DNA of 64,000 bases from Acridotheres tristis. Lineage: Eukaryota > Chordata > Aves > Passeriformes > Sturnidae. The notes beneath the pieces were generated by a model, which worked only from the letters and a program-made list of their open reading frames with translations, was not told the origin of the DNA and did no database searches. This document shows, piece by piece, positions 36,909-48,700 of this stretch. The translations under genes were made by a program, and so were the position numbers. The DNA lies in NCBI GenBank assembly GCA_037013685.1, contig CM072894.1:11237449-11301448 (forward strand), given 5' to 3'. Each line of letters starts with the position of its first letter. The first letter of the stretch is position 1.

Positions 36909-37319
36909 ATTCTTGCCTAAGGACAAAATAGGACATTCTGGATTTTTAGCAAGTCTCCACCCTATAGCTGCTCTTCGTGTTTTTGGGGGGAAAGTGTCTA
37001 GAATGAAAGTTTAAAAAGAAAAAGCCTGTTCAGGGTGAGGGGACAGACTGCTGCTGTCTGAGGGCATACCAGTAGTCTGAGCATGAGGAATGGGCCCATC
37101 AACCAAATCCTTCAGTAGATCTGATGTCAGACTTGCAGGGCTTGGTTTGTCTTTTATAATGTGCACATGGAAGAAAAAAAACAAGCGTGTCAGACAAGTG
37201 CAGTATGTATATTTTGTAAATCTCATTTTTGTAAGAAAATATGTATTTATGTTTTTACTTGATTTTTTTTTTTTGAAGGTCTGTATGAGGCCCTGCTTCA
37301 CCCCATGTACAGATCACTA

Positions 37320-37325
37320 AATAAA
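37320..37325 (+). terminator. FZD7 poly(A) signal AATAAA
   Basis: AATAAA overlaps a second imperfect copy (CTAAATAAATAATT). It is preceded by T-rich sequence and an AUUUA-bearing segment and followed by TTTTTAATACAAGGGCTCTAATGAC, so cleavage probably falls near 37340-37350. The position fits the expected UTR length. Confidence 0.75.
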
Positions 37326-37349
37326 TAATTTTTAATACAAGGGCTCTAA

Positions 37350-40300
37350 TGACATTCTTTCCATCTTTGAACACTTGGCAGGTTTTAGAATGGGGAGAAG
37401 CTCTGAAAAGTGGTGTCTTCTCCCCCACCACTTTGTTATGGATAATACAAGAGACTTTTTGGTGAATGCAGACTGGAAACTCAGCTGTGGCTTGAAACTG
37501 TTCGTTCTGATTGCCAGCCCCTCACAACAGGAGAGCACATTTTGAGACAGCCGGTTTCAAATGTCTGCCCTCACTTGAGGTACTTGCATCCTAGCCAAGT
37601 TTTCTTCTAGTCTCTGCTTCTCTCTGAGGGCAAGCTGATAAACCAGTTCCCTTATCTAGAAAATAAGGATAATGCTCTCTTCCCATTCCAAAGAGACTTT
37701 AGGACTGAGAACTGGAGGTTGCTACGAGTGCAGTAAATTTAGTCCTCACTTTGATGGGTGGAGTGTAATAGGGAAACAGTAAGGACTGGATCCTTTTCAA
37801 TGTCTTTCAACGGGCAGTATCATGAACTGGTGCTTTTTTTTCCCATAGCACCTTTGCTCTCTGCAGCTTTGTTCAAGTGAATTATACTTTAATTTTAGTA
37901 GCTAGCCTAAAGCCTACATTGTTTCTTACCACAGTCATCTGAAATCTTCAATGGAATGGTCTATTTTGTTTAATTTTTAAAATTGAAATGAATGTTTAGA
38001 TTGCAAACTGTGTTGTTACAGTCATGGAAAGTGCCCCAACAGAGTTGTACACCTGTGAAATACTGATACTTTACAGCATTTCTTTCACAAGGATTTCAGC
38101 CTACTATCTGCATTCATCACACTTCCCGTACCTTCAATTATGCCAATACTAAAATTTAAGTACAGAACAGAGATAGATCAAGGTGCCTTAGCTAGACGCC
38201 ATCAGAGTAGCTGCGGTTGCACCGCAACATTGTTTCATTTACTAAGCATAGTTACACTTTGAGGGCACTATTTATTTGGACACTGTACTCTCAAACTTAA
38301 CCTTTTACTTTTACAGTGTATGAACTACTGATTTAAAAGTTCTTTTAAGAGCTTTCCCCATTCATGCTGCCTCTCTGGAAAAGCCACGTCTTTTATTTGA
38401 AAACACCTCTTGCTGCTCCCCAGAATTGCCCACTTGTCAAGTTTCCTTTTTGAAAAGACCTTTGCATTGCTGCCAGTCAAGCTGCTCCGAACTGCTCCAT
38501 GACATGAGCTCGCTGATCATTGCTGAGGGGGTTTTCATTCCGCTAGCTCAGGAAACCTGAACCTTTCTATAAACATTTCCTCCCATTAATCCATCAGTGC
38601 CGGCCAGAGCGCTGGAACAGCTTGCGCTGTGAAGGACTGGCAGCCGCCGGGAGCAGTGCTGTGACTGACAGCGCTGTGCTGTGCAGCCGCAGCTGCGCCG
38701 CTAGACATGCAATAATGCTCGCTGCATCCCGGGCAGCCACGCCTGCCATCCATGCACGGGCTGTCCCACGGCTCTGCGCTCGCCGCCCATCCCCGCTCGC
38801 TGCATGGGAAACCATGCACGTGCCATCGCTATTCTTTTCTCCAGACGTGGAAAAACTCTCTATATAGACTTTTTTTTTTTAGTTTATGAGATATTTATCT
38901 CTGGGGGGGGAGGGGAAAGTCTCTCTATTTCCACCAGAAACCACTAAAGCTGAATGCTTTTATTTCAGTATTTTCTATTAGGTACTTCCGGATTTAAAGC
39001 CACTGATGAAAAACCATCCAAATCCTGGGATTTAAAATAATTTTTAAAATTTGAAATTGTAGGTTTTTTGAAATTTGATGCTGATGTAAAGTAGAAGCAA
39101 CGAGTATTCACTTTTAAGCAGATGTGACTCACATCAAGACTGAATTTGCTCACAGTGGAAACAATTTGGAGAATTTCAAGTAGTGATAGTGTTTGGCCTT
39201 CTGGAATAAAAATGTCTATCACCATTTTAATAACAAAGTAGCAGTTACTTTCATAATGGAATACAATTCAAAAAATCTCTTTGTGAAGCTCTCTGGAAAA
39301 AAACGAGGAAAAATAAGCCTTTACTAACCTTTGATAATCACTGCAAAACATTTTTCTCTGACTAATGTCTAAGCTCACTTTAATTTTCTTAAGTTTAAGA
39401 AAGGTTGCCCAACCTTTACCTTTGGCTCTTGTCTATGCAGCAGTTTTTGGTTCACAAGAACTTAGCAAGTAATAGTTATCATTGATCCATATCCCTGTAA
39501 GTGTACACCATATACTCTATTTTCATGAAAACAATAGAAATACTGGTTCTTCAGTTTCAAAGACATTTGTGCAACTTTCTAAAATCCTTCAGGATTATTG
39601 TTTCAGGCAAGTTAAAGAGGAGACTTCAACAGTTCTAGAGTTCATGAATGGCAGCAGCAACTGAATGTTTGTCTCCACAGAAAAAAGTGCTTTTATAATA
39701 CGTCAGTGTTTGTTTGGGTTTATTTTTGGTGGAATACCCACACTGAGGATTGAATGTTTTTGTCTAAGTACTTCACCCGCAACCAATAGCTTTGCATGCA
39801 AGTAAAAACCACACATCTCTGTATTCACCAACTGGCAACAGTAAACATTACTTATAATTTCACATGGCTTTAGAAGCCAAATTACTAGCTTGCATTTCAA
39901 ATAGCCTCTTTTTTTCTTCATCTCGCTCTCATTTCCTTCCAGACTTTACAGGTACTTCATATTCACGCTGCACTTCATACATGCCTTCTACTCCTTTTAA
40001 TTTCAAAACTATGAATCCAGCTGAAAGAAATTTAGCCTCTTGCTTGAAGAGGAAAACATGACACTGAGTCTTCAGCACTCTAACTGTTCATTGAGGAAGA
40101 CTATTGCCAAGCCTGCCCTATATAAACCAGGATAATTGTTTCATGCCAACATGTGTGTGGTTTTGGCAGATACAACACTGCATAAATAATATAGTATTGG
40201 GAGAATAAATACAGTCATGGAAAATTCCCAAATGCCCCACTTAGAATCAACACATTTTGACTAAAATGATGCTCCAACTGTAAAACTAAAATATGTACAT

Positions 40301-42699
40301 CAGAGTTTAACACTGCTCAGACAACCAGTTTGCGCTGCAGTCAGAGGAGGAAGGTACCAGGGAGGGTTTTGATGCCAAGGTCCAAGGTTGCCTGGTTCAG
40401 GTGGCTGGGCACTGCTTGTCTCAAAACTAGATGAGTGGAAGTAAGGCACAGACAGCACTGCAGATAAACACCAGGCTCAAGCACAGAGTTACTACAGCTG
40501 CAGGCAGATGGGATTTGACTGAATGATGCCAGGACAGCCCTAAACAGGGTCACGAGCACATACTCCTCAGCATCACTTACTCCCCTCTGTACAGTCAGCC
40601 TACCCACACCAGGAAATTATGAGACTGGGATAAATGAGAATATGGATAAAAAGCAGGAATAAGCAGGCCTAGAGCACATTTTTAAATAACAACTGTAAGT
40701 TGGAGGAGATCACTAATCCATATTAGTCAAGAAATCCTGATTGCAACAACTTGTTCATTTTGGCTGCCCCAGCTGTACCACAACTGAACTTGGTAATAGG
40801 AAACCCTTCACTTCAGCATGTTACCCTTACAAATACACAGAAAATCTGAGTGCTGCTTAGAGGAGTAGCCTATGTGGACAAACTTGGGCTGCACAGATCT
40901 TGGAAATTAGTCTCGTGTGGCTACCAGGGTAGCCATAACCTTACCATTAACATTTCAAAATCCCAAGGGCCAGGGTGACATCTAGAAAGAAGAAAAAAAA
41001 AGAGGCCCAGTTCTCTCCTACTTTGAGCTTTACTGAAGGTACTGCAGTTCTAGCATTGTTCTCAAACCAATCTACGGGAAGGCAAAGTCATTCTCAGGGC
41101 AGGCAAGGAGATAGATTATTTCCACTATGCTGTCCTTTTCCTCAGGCTAACATTCTGAGGGACTTGAAAAAGCTTGGGGTGAATAGTGAATTCTGCCAGA
41201 AGCTGCAGTAGAAGAAAAACATGTTATCTGGCCCAGATGGACACAAAAAGGTGTTTTAGCAAGTAGGCACTAATCTAAGGTTTGAAAGACAAGTGCTTGA
41301 TTACCTGCACAATCACAGATGGTGGCCAGATCACATAGGGCCAGTCTTCCAGCAGTATTCGGGCAGCTAAAAATGGAGGCAGGTTACATGGAAAGCACTT
41401 TTCATAAACATTTAAATTCCCAGGTGCACATCTAGAAAAATCCTGTCTCTAATTCCTTGTCTATAAAATTGGAGCAGTGGCACTACTGTATATTTAGGGA
41501 CATTGTGAGAATGAATACTCTCAAAAACAGGAGAAACTGAATACAATTATAATAGAGTTTGTATAAATACCTTTGTCAGGCCTTTGTCCCACAGTCTGAT
41601 ATTTTTCAAGTAGATTCTGTTTTAGAGAATGCCAAATTAAGACCACCAGCTAGAATAAATTTTTTGTATGTTTTCTAATATCTTATCCAAAACTGGTCAG
41701 GCTGAACACCTGCTTTCACAGGAATATCATCTAGCCAGACTCAAAATAAAGTCTGAGAGGGTATGAAGTGGCAAACTAGGTGAATAAAAAATTACACTAA
41801 ACTGGGCATGCATGTCAAAATGGACTCGTGTTACAGTGGTGCTTCGGCATAGCAGAGATAAGGGCTCGTGCTGGTACTACAGGGTTCTTAACTCTTACAG
41901 TAATCCCCAAGCTCTCTTTTGCTATATGTTATAAACACCATTATCATCAACAGGCTCAATGACAACTCTGCTGTTTCTCTTTAAATACTGTTCACTTCAG
42001 CTTGCTGCAAGTGGAATCTAAATCCTAGCAGTAGGCCTAAAGCAGAGTTGACCAAGGTTTCATCCAAGCCCGTGGCAGTGAGAATTCACCTTCCCTGCCA
42101 TGTTTTCACTTCATCTCTTACTTCCTCAACAATTTCTTTCTGCTACCATGACCTCAAACAACATCTTTCTCATTACTAATGATGGCCAAGGAGAAGGATT
42201 AGTTGGATGTTTGGACATTTTACTGCCTTAACAACAGGGAACAGCATGAGGCTATTACACTTCTTTCACCAATGAAATACAGAAGTGTCTAAGCTGACTG
42301 GGGTAAATGTTTGTGTCCTGCCTTGATGCCAGCCTTTCCCAGGGCAGACTTCTGTACCCATTCACCTTCATCACACATCAGGTTTTTGTTGCTAAATAAA
42401 GTAAACCAACAAATCAAAAAAGGATTCCTAAAAGCACCAAGCATGTTTACATTCCCCAAGAAATGTGACTTACAGATTTTTTTATGGAAGACAGTCAAAG
42501 GGAACTACTTCCAAAAATATTTACCTAAAGCACAAATCACTTGCTTGACATGGCTTCCACATATTTTCCATGTGGGGTGTGTGCATGTGTGTGCATGCAC
42601 ATCTAGAATAGTGCATGCGAGTGTAACAACTAGAAGTTAACAACTATAGGTAAATCTCTCATCAAAAGCCCAGTGAAGAGAGAAAATCAAAAGGCCCTT
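37350..42699. other. Intergenic downstream of FZD7, no gene
   Basis: No coding gene is recognised. The CpG-rich patch at 38590-38830 stands out. A small perfect hairpin TGCGGT-TGC-ACCGCA lies at 38212-38226. Several AT-rich unique segments (37940-38340 and 38960-39300) may be non-coding regulatory sequence but show no decisive motif. Confidence 0.55.
38590..38830. promoter_or_regulatory. Small CpG-rich patch 1.2 kb beyond FZD7
   Basis: About 240 bp of CpG-dense sequence is isolated in AT-rich surroundings. It contains AGCGCTG/CAGCGCT inverted elements, E-boxes CAGCTG and CACGTG, and direct repeats GCTCGCTGCAT (two copies) and CCATGCACG (two copies). It could be a small CpG island for a non-coding transcript, a silencer or enhancer, or a GC-biased patch. 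Short frames overlapping it on both strands are not protein-like. Confidence 0.45.
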
Positions 42700-43110
42700 G
42701 CCCAGTGCAGCTGTCTGCTAATTAAACATCGGTGTTAATTGCAGTAGTGTGGCTGGTCCTCATTCCGTGTGTTTGTTGTGGTGCCTGTGTGAGCTCTGGA
42801 TTACTCAGAACTTTCACATTCTCTCACAAAATGAAACTGTCTATAAAAGGAATGAAAGGCTGTGATATGTATATATATCTATAGGGCTATTTTTAAAGAG
42901 GAAAAAAAGATTTTTTTTCTGTGTGTTAGTTCAAAGCCAGCTTTGATTATTCAAAGCAAGTCAGTCTTTAGAAAGGGTAAAAAACTAAAATGTAAAGCTG
43001 GAATCTTTTTTATCTAATCCATGATGAAAAGAGCATTTCTTATTTGTCATGCTCTTGCCTCTCAAATTCTTAATTTTATTTTTTAATTAACGGCAAAATG
43101 CAGAAGTCTC
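42700..43110. promoter_or_regulatory. Candidate enhancer with TCF/LEF triplet
   Basis: This unique, motif-rich block lies about 5.4-5.8 kb beyond the FZD7 poly(A) signal. Three TCF/LEF cores sit within 26 bp: TCAAAG (42931-42936), CTTTGA (42941-42946) and TCAAAG (42951-42956). The arrangement is doubly palindromic, TCAAAG-CCAG-CTTTGA overlapping CTTTGA-TTAT-TCAAAG. Homeodomain-like CTAATTAAAC and GTTAATTGC lie near 42718-42742, and TTTTAATTAACGG lies near 43080-43092. FZD7 is a reported Wnt/beta-catenin target, so a feedback enhancer is a reasonable inference. Confidence 0.4.
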
Positions 43111-43600
43111 ATGCAGCATTTCCTGCCCTTACTTTACGAGATGTGCAAAGAAGCATTCCATTAGGGCCAACAGCCAGTAAAAGGGATGTCATTTGACACC
43201 CTTCCACAGCTATGCATACCAGGCTGGAACCAAGCGGGATTATGCGAGTGGATAGAAGGCCCTTCTAGAGAGAGGATTTACTCATACTGTTTTTCTTTAC
43301 ACATTCTGCTCTCTGAAGATAATAAATCAGCTATTGGATTTGCAGAAACAACTCTCACGACGGCTAAAGAATTCCGACCCAAAGTAGATGAAGGCAAAGC
43401 TCTGGCCTGTCTAAAGCAGCCCAGAGCGAGCCCGGGGAGCCGAGAGCGAAGCGCAGCCGTGTGCGAGGGGCCGGAGCCGTACTGCTCCTCCAGCAGGGGC
43501 ACGAGGTGGGCTGCCTTTCCAGAGCTCACACCAAACCACGGCAGCTTTCTGCTTTTATGGCAGCCTAAACCTCGGGCCTGCATTCGAGTGCTCTAAGATT
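43111..43600 (+). other. Non-repetitive block with open frame, uncertain
   Basis: A 136-codon open frame spans 43186-43596, with a small CpG-rich part at 43425-43480. The translation (starting MSFDTLPQLC) has no domain, signal or homology that I recognise, and the other strand is open over much of the same interval. It is contiguous with the TCF-bearing block before it, so it is more likely part of a regulatory region or a non-coding exon than a gene. Confidence 0.3.
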
Positions 43601-46600
43601 GAAAAGTCTCTGCTTTACATTTCTTCGAGCCACCAACTATCTTTTCTGGTAAGAAATCCCTGATCTGCAAAGACTAATTAATCTGTGGATGGTTTTGCAG
43701 TTATGAAGGCACAGAACTCTGTTTCGTTGCTCACAGACAGGGATCTAGTTTTCTGTTTTGAGAGTTCTTAAGACTTTTGCCACTTCAACTAATAAAGTCA
43801 ACATAAACAAAGTTAATGCTTTAATTTCATGTCTTTCATTTTCCTCAAGCAAAGATCTTCCTGCACTGAATTCTGAATCGAATCTTGATCAAAACCCCTC
43901 AACGTGAGAACTGAAAACAAATGTTTCTTAGAAAACAATTTCAAGAAACTCTGAAATTTCACTTAAATGACTCTTCCATTTTGCTATCAGTTTTCATTAA
44001 AGCTTTGTTAACGAAGTGTCCGTTGGTCAGCATTTCATTATAACACTCAGATGTAATACATTACTTGAAAACAGACATTAAAGATGGAATAACAAGTTAT
44101 ATACATAAAAATAAGCAGATGGAAAACTGTCATGAGAACTGTTATTTTACCATGTCTACCTCTCAGCATCATCCTTGGCTGTATCTTATTTAGCTGATAA
44201 AGTTCTTTGCAGCAATACAGCCTATTTTATTTATCCTTAAATGTAATTCTGCACATACAGTGACACTTCTATTAGTAAATGAGAAGCAGTGTGTGCCAGC
44301 AGACAGGGTACCAGACTAGAAGTCAGGAGACAGTCATACTTTACCCAAATTTGCCCATGGTCTGCAAATTCTTCCAATCATCCTTACCTCCATTTCTTTT
44401 TCTGCCCTTCTCTAAATAGGATCATGCCCTTTGGGACAAAAAAAGTCTCTATTGTCCCCACATATGTGTTGGTACTGTTCCCATCTTTTGGAGCCCTGAT
44501 CTTGATGGGGACCTCTTAAGATTGGGCACAATACAAGAGGTTCCAATTAAAAATAATTGATCATTAAGAGACAGAGAATAGCAAAGAGTGAGCTGGCACT
44601 TTACTTTCTATGGGGAAATAGTCTAACACTAGTGGCAAAGTAGAAACATAAGTGATGACACCAAATCTTCCCAAAGAAATGAAAGTGGGAAGTGTCACTC
44701 ATCACCTTTTAGGCTTTTGTGTAACATGCATAAGGAATGTTCCCTTCTCTGAAGAGTCTCTGGGGACTCTTCAGATGATGGGATTTACTGTTACATGCCC
44801 TCTTCTCCCCGTCTTTTTTTGGTTGTTGTACAAAGTGTTGCCATGTGGGGTCTGTGTGATAGCACATACTGCAAAACATCTCCAGCTGAGCAGATTCAGT
44901 GCTGGCCGGTAAGATTGTTAGTTGGCTGACTATTTCCTAAAAATGAAAACCAGAAACTGAGGAAACTATCTTGTTCACAAAAGGAAGATATTTATCTTCA
45001 ATGAAATAAAAAAAACCCCAATCCAAACCAAAATAATTACCTGGGTATTTCACTAAAATATCACTGATGAAGTCATTAAATAGTTCGGCAGCAGAGCAAG
45101 GAGGAAGCACACTACTTCCCTATGCACCCCAAAAGTACATATTTGAATTAAGCAAAATAATTTTTCAGTTAACTCTGAACTGCTTCAACTGAAGAAGAAA
45201 ACAAAGGTGAAAATGTCTGAATGCTTTGGTGAAATGCTTTTTACATGAAGCAACCCCAAATGTGAATTGGAAACGCACCCAATAAAGACTGAAAAACATG
45301 CAACCTTATAAGGTTCAGTTGGAATTAAGAGGGAGACTAAGACATGGACTAAAGCTAAAATGACAGGTGAAGGCAGATAGCCTGGCTTTGGAACCACAGC
45401 CAAGGGGTTTGGAACCACACTCCACAGGGAGTTTAAAAGAGACACAGGAGTCAATTTTACCTACAGCTTGCCCCATATCACTGGAAAAGTCTAACCCACT
45501 TCACCTGGACCATGTAAGCCTGGTAATAAGGGACACAAGACAGAAACTGAACATTTTTCTTAATGAGATTAAGAGTGGCATGTAGGGAAAAGTGTTTGTG
45601 GAGAGCAGAGACAGAGCAATAAAAACTGTTGAGACTGAAATGCAAGAAGCTTGTGGACACAGCTACAGCTGTATGTACATTTGCTTTTCTTGTGTTTCAG
45701 GCTGACCACAAAGAAAACTGCTGTGAAGCCCTGCTTCTGTGCCTGTCAGGTCCATGCTCATGCTAACTGGTCTGCCTGCTGGCTAATGCAAGGGCCTGAC
45801 TTGTGGACTGGGCTGGCTTGTAGACACCCATCCCAGAGTCCATGCAAGGTGAAGGTGTGACTGCCTGCCCCAGTCCAGGCAGGTGTTGCTCTGGAATTCC
45901 TCACATTGCCTTTTTAACAGAATATTCAGAGCAAAGTACTGCCTCTGTCACCCATTAAGTGTGGTGAAGTGCCCAGGCTGTGAAGGAGCACTTAGTCATA
46001 CTTCATTCCAGTAGCATCTTCAGGGCCAAGGAATTTCTGACTTGTAAATCGATGTCATCAATGTGAGTGCTCAACAAGTTATATTCCTCCCACAAAAAGT
46101 ATGAAGTTTGCTGACAAAGGAATTCATGAAGGTTGCCAGGAGCATATAGTGCCTTTCTAGAATGTCAGTCCTAGTTATTCCCTTGGAAACCAGTAAATAA
46201 AGAGTTAAGGAATGAGCAAACACAACCTTAACTGTGCTGTTGGAGTGATGCCCCAATATGGCCATAGCATACAGAGCCTGTGCTATCTCAAAGGCAGAGT
46301 GCAAACATTTGGGGAATAGGGCACATGACCATAGGACAGAGTCTGAAGCCTTCTTTTGTGCAAGGCAAGTCTGGTCTGTATGGAATCCGCAGGGACTATG
46401 GACAGGGGGAGTGCCAACAGCAGCATTTCCCAGGAGACGTCTCCTCCTCAGGACTTGCATCTACTCAATTCACAACCCCTGTTCTCACAGACTGCCATGG
46501 GAATGCTCCTCCACTCCCCAGCACTGAGCCCACAGACCATCCTACAGCACCTTTGTGCACTTCTGGTAATTCCCCGGGGGAGGAAGAGTTCTAGGCTCTG

Positions 46601-48424
46601 TTATTACCACAATTTACAAAGTCAACACCAATAGGGGACAGAGTAGTGAACCACATACATGAACAGAGGAAGCAGGGAAAGAGGCAAGCCACCTCCCAGA
46701 GAGACAAGGCCTTTCTCATGTCAAAGCTCAGCAGTTTCCTTGTGTCACAGCCCCAAAGCAGCCAAGTGCTCCGACTCTGCCAGCTGGAGCACAGCAGCTC
46801 TCACAGCTGACCTGCCTGATCCCCGGCACTACAGCCAACCCCAGAGAGGGCATGGGGAAGGTTTCTCAGGCCCTGCTTTTCGAAAGGCCTATGGCTGACC
46901 ACATTTGCTAAGATGGAAAGGCATAAGAGCATAGCAGACAGCTTTGCTTCTGTCTCAGTTAAGTGTTTTTGTGGTGGGGATAGGATGGCAGAGAGTGTCA
47001 GCTGTGCTGCAGCACAAACGCTGCTCAGAAATGCAGGGCCACAGAGAACCCTGCTCAAACACTTCCTATCATGACAGGGGTATACTCAGAAGTGTTGCAC
47101 TGTCCCTCTCCTCTATTTATTTCTCATTCTCTGCTCCCTAGCAAACTGAGAATTACATTAGCGTCTTCCTCTTTCTTGTCCTACTTTGAATGCCGAGCTG
47201 CTAGCACCCATTATTCTGCGACAATGTCCCATCTTAGTGACATATCTTGAATATGTACATTTTTATACTGCTTTAATAGTGCTATTTTAAACTTTAAAGC
47301 CTGTCACTTGTCCTCATGAAAGTCAGATGGAAAATAATAGCATTCTCATACTTTTTTCTGGTCTTAACATCCAAACCAGCAGTCCCTAAAGCAAGCCTCT
47401 GTCCTCCTGTTGGTAAGAATTTCTGTAGCCAGTTTGCAGTGCTGTCCTGCAACTACAATTGAAGGGCAAATCCTAGTACTACAATTACTGCACTTCTGCA
47501 TGTGAGGACTTGTTCTGTGATCACTCACAATCCCTTGATTTAAAGTTTTGTCTGAGCAATAAATGCATTATCAATTGAGAAATAAATACAGAAATTGAAG
47601 ATTACAAAGATAAACACTGGGCAGTTCCCACCCTTGTGTTGACACAGGCATGTAGTACTAGTAGTACAGTAGTGTGAGATCAAGAGGTGCATCACAGAAC
47701 TGTCTTGAATCCAAACCTCTAACCTCAGAGACTCAGACCAGTCTCAATACAGGAACATTCCTGCAGTTTTTTCCAAAATACCTCATAAGGAAGAGCCTTT
47801 TCCATTAACATATACCAGAAGCCAAAACACATAAGCTGTCCTACAGCAGACAAGAGCATGCTCATGTTGCTCAGAAACACTCTTCTGACACAGGGATGTG
47901 TTTGTAGGGCTGCAGACCCTATGCTTAGACCTGAACACCTTGACACCAAGCCCCAGGTGCAAATATTTGCTGCCTGGTTCAGGAAATCAGGCTAAGGCCT
48001 GTTCTGCTTGACAAAGAAATGCTGTGTGGTTGAGCTGGCTAGCAATGACCAACATAACCTATCCACATTTCATGTGCTGGGAGAAAAAGGCCACTGAAGA
48101 TTGCACAGTGTTGATACAGCTGCCTTGTTCTCTTCCTAGTGATAACCACTGCAGTTTCATCAGAGCATTTGTCACCAGCAATTTAAGGGTTAACCAGGAG
48201 GGTAGACTAAAGAGCATGTATCTTATTTGTTTCCTTTTGTAGCTAAAAGAAGCCTCTTAGATGCAGGTGTAAATGTCCCTTTTCCTGACCTACAAGGTAT
48301 TTGCCATCCTGTCTGTCTCTAGGGTTAAAAAACTCCCTGGCAGTAAGGCTTCTGTAAACACTCCCACTTAATCAGCAGAAAGGGAGAATCCCAGCAGTAC
48401 TGGAAACAGATATAAATGGAAATC
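43601..48424. other. Intergenic, no gene recognised
   Basis: I see no gene here. Three same-strand frames overlap at 46258-46634 in a moderately GC-rich segment, but none is protein-like. A short A/C-rich run lies at about 45008-45032. Confidence 0.55.
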
Positions 48425-48700
48425 TTTAAAAAAATTAATTAAAAAAAAATCATTCAGCATGTATTAAAAGTAGCAGCGATTTCTGGCAAGAATTAATTAA
48501 ACCAGATGAAACACTTCTGATATTATTTGTGTGATCAGATCATTTAATTAGTTCTGGCTTTTAGTTCATCATAACAGGCTTCTGTGAGGGTGAAAAAGGA
48601 ATGATTGTTTATTCAAATGGTAATAATTTGGGTTTCTTTAATTGATTCCTAGTGTGAAAGCATTGATTCCTGCTGTTTTCTAAAGTGCTGGATGGAAAAC
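48425..48700. promoter_or_regulatory. Candidate AT-rich homeobox-like element
   Basis: Repeated TAAT cores occur within 250 bp: AATTAATTAA near 48433, AGAATTAATTAAACC near 48490, ATTTAATTAGTTC near 48543, GGTAATAATTTGG near 48620 and TTTAATTGATTCC near 48638. The text is otherwise non-repetitive and keeps the texture of a conserved non-coding element. The inference rests on motif density only. Confidence 0.3.

Larger units (their letters stand above)
35414..37345 (+). other. FZD7: FZD7 3' UTR
   Basis: About 1.93 kb separates the TGA from the canonical poly(A) signal, close to my recollection of the mammalian FZD7 3' UTR length. It carries a (CA)7 microsatellite 18 bases after the stop (35432-35445) and a short TG repeat (36896-36908). 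T-rich runs and AU-rich AUUUA elements lie near the end (37230-37255), the kind seen in regulated, unstable messages. Alternative upstream poly(A) hexamers are AATAAA at 36285-36290 and ATTAAA at 36426-36431. Overlapping open frames here are not genes. Confidence 0.75.

Noticed and set aside
43186..43596. 136-codon frame as a novel gene
   Set aside because: No recognised homology, the opposite strand is open too, and the block continues into motif-rich non-coding sequence. Kept only as an uncertain feature.
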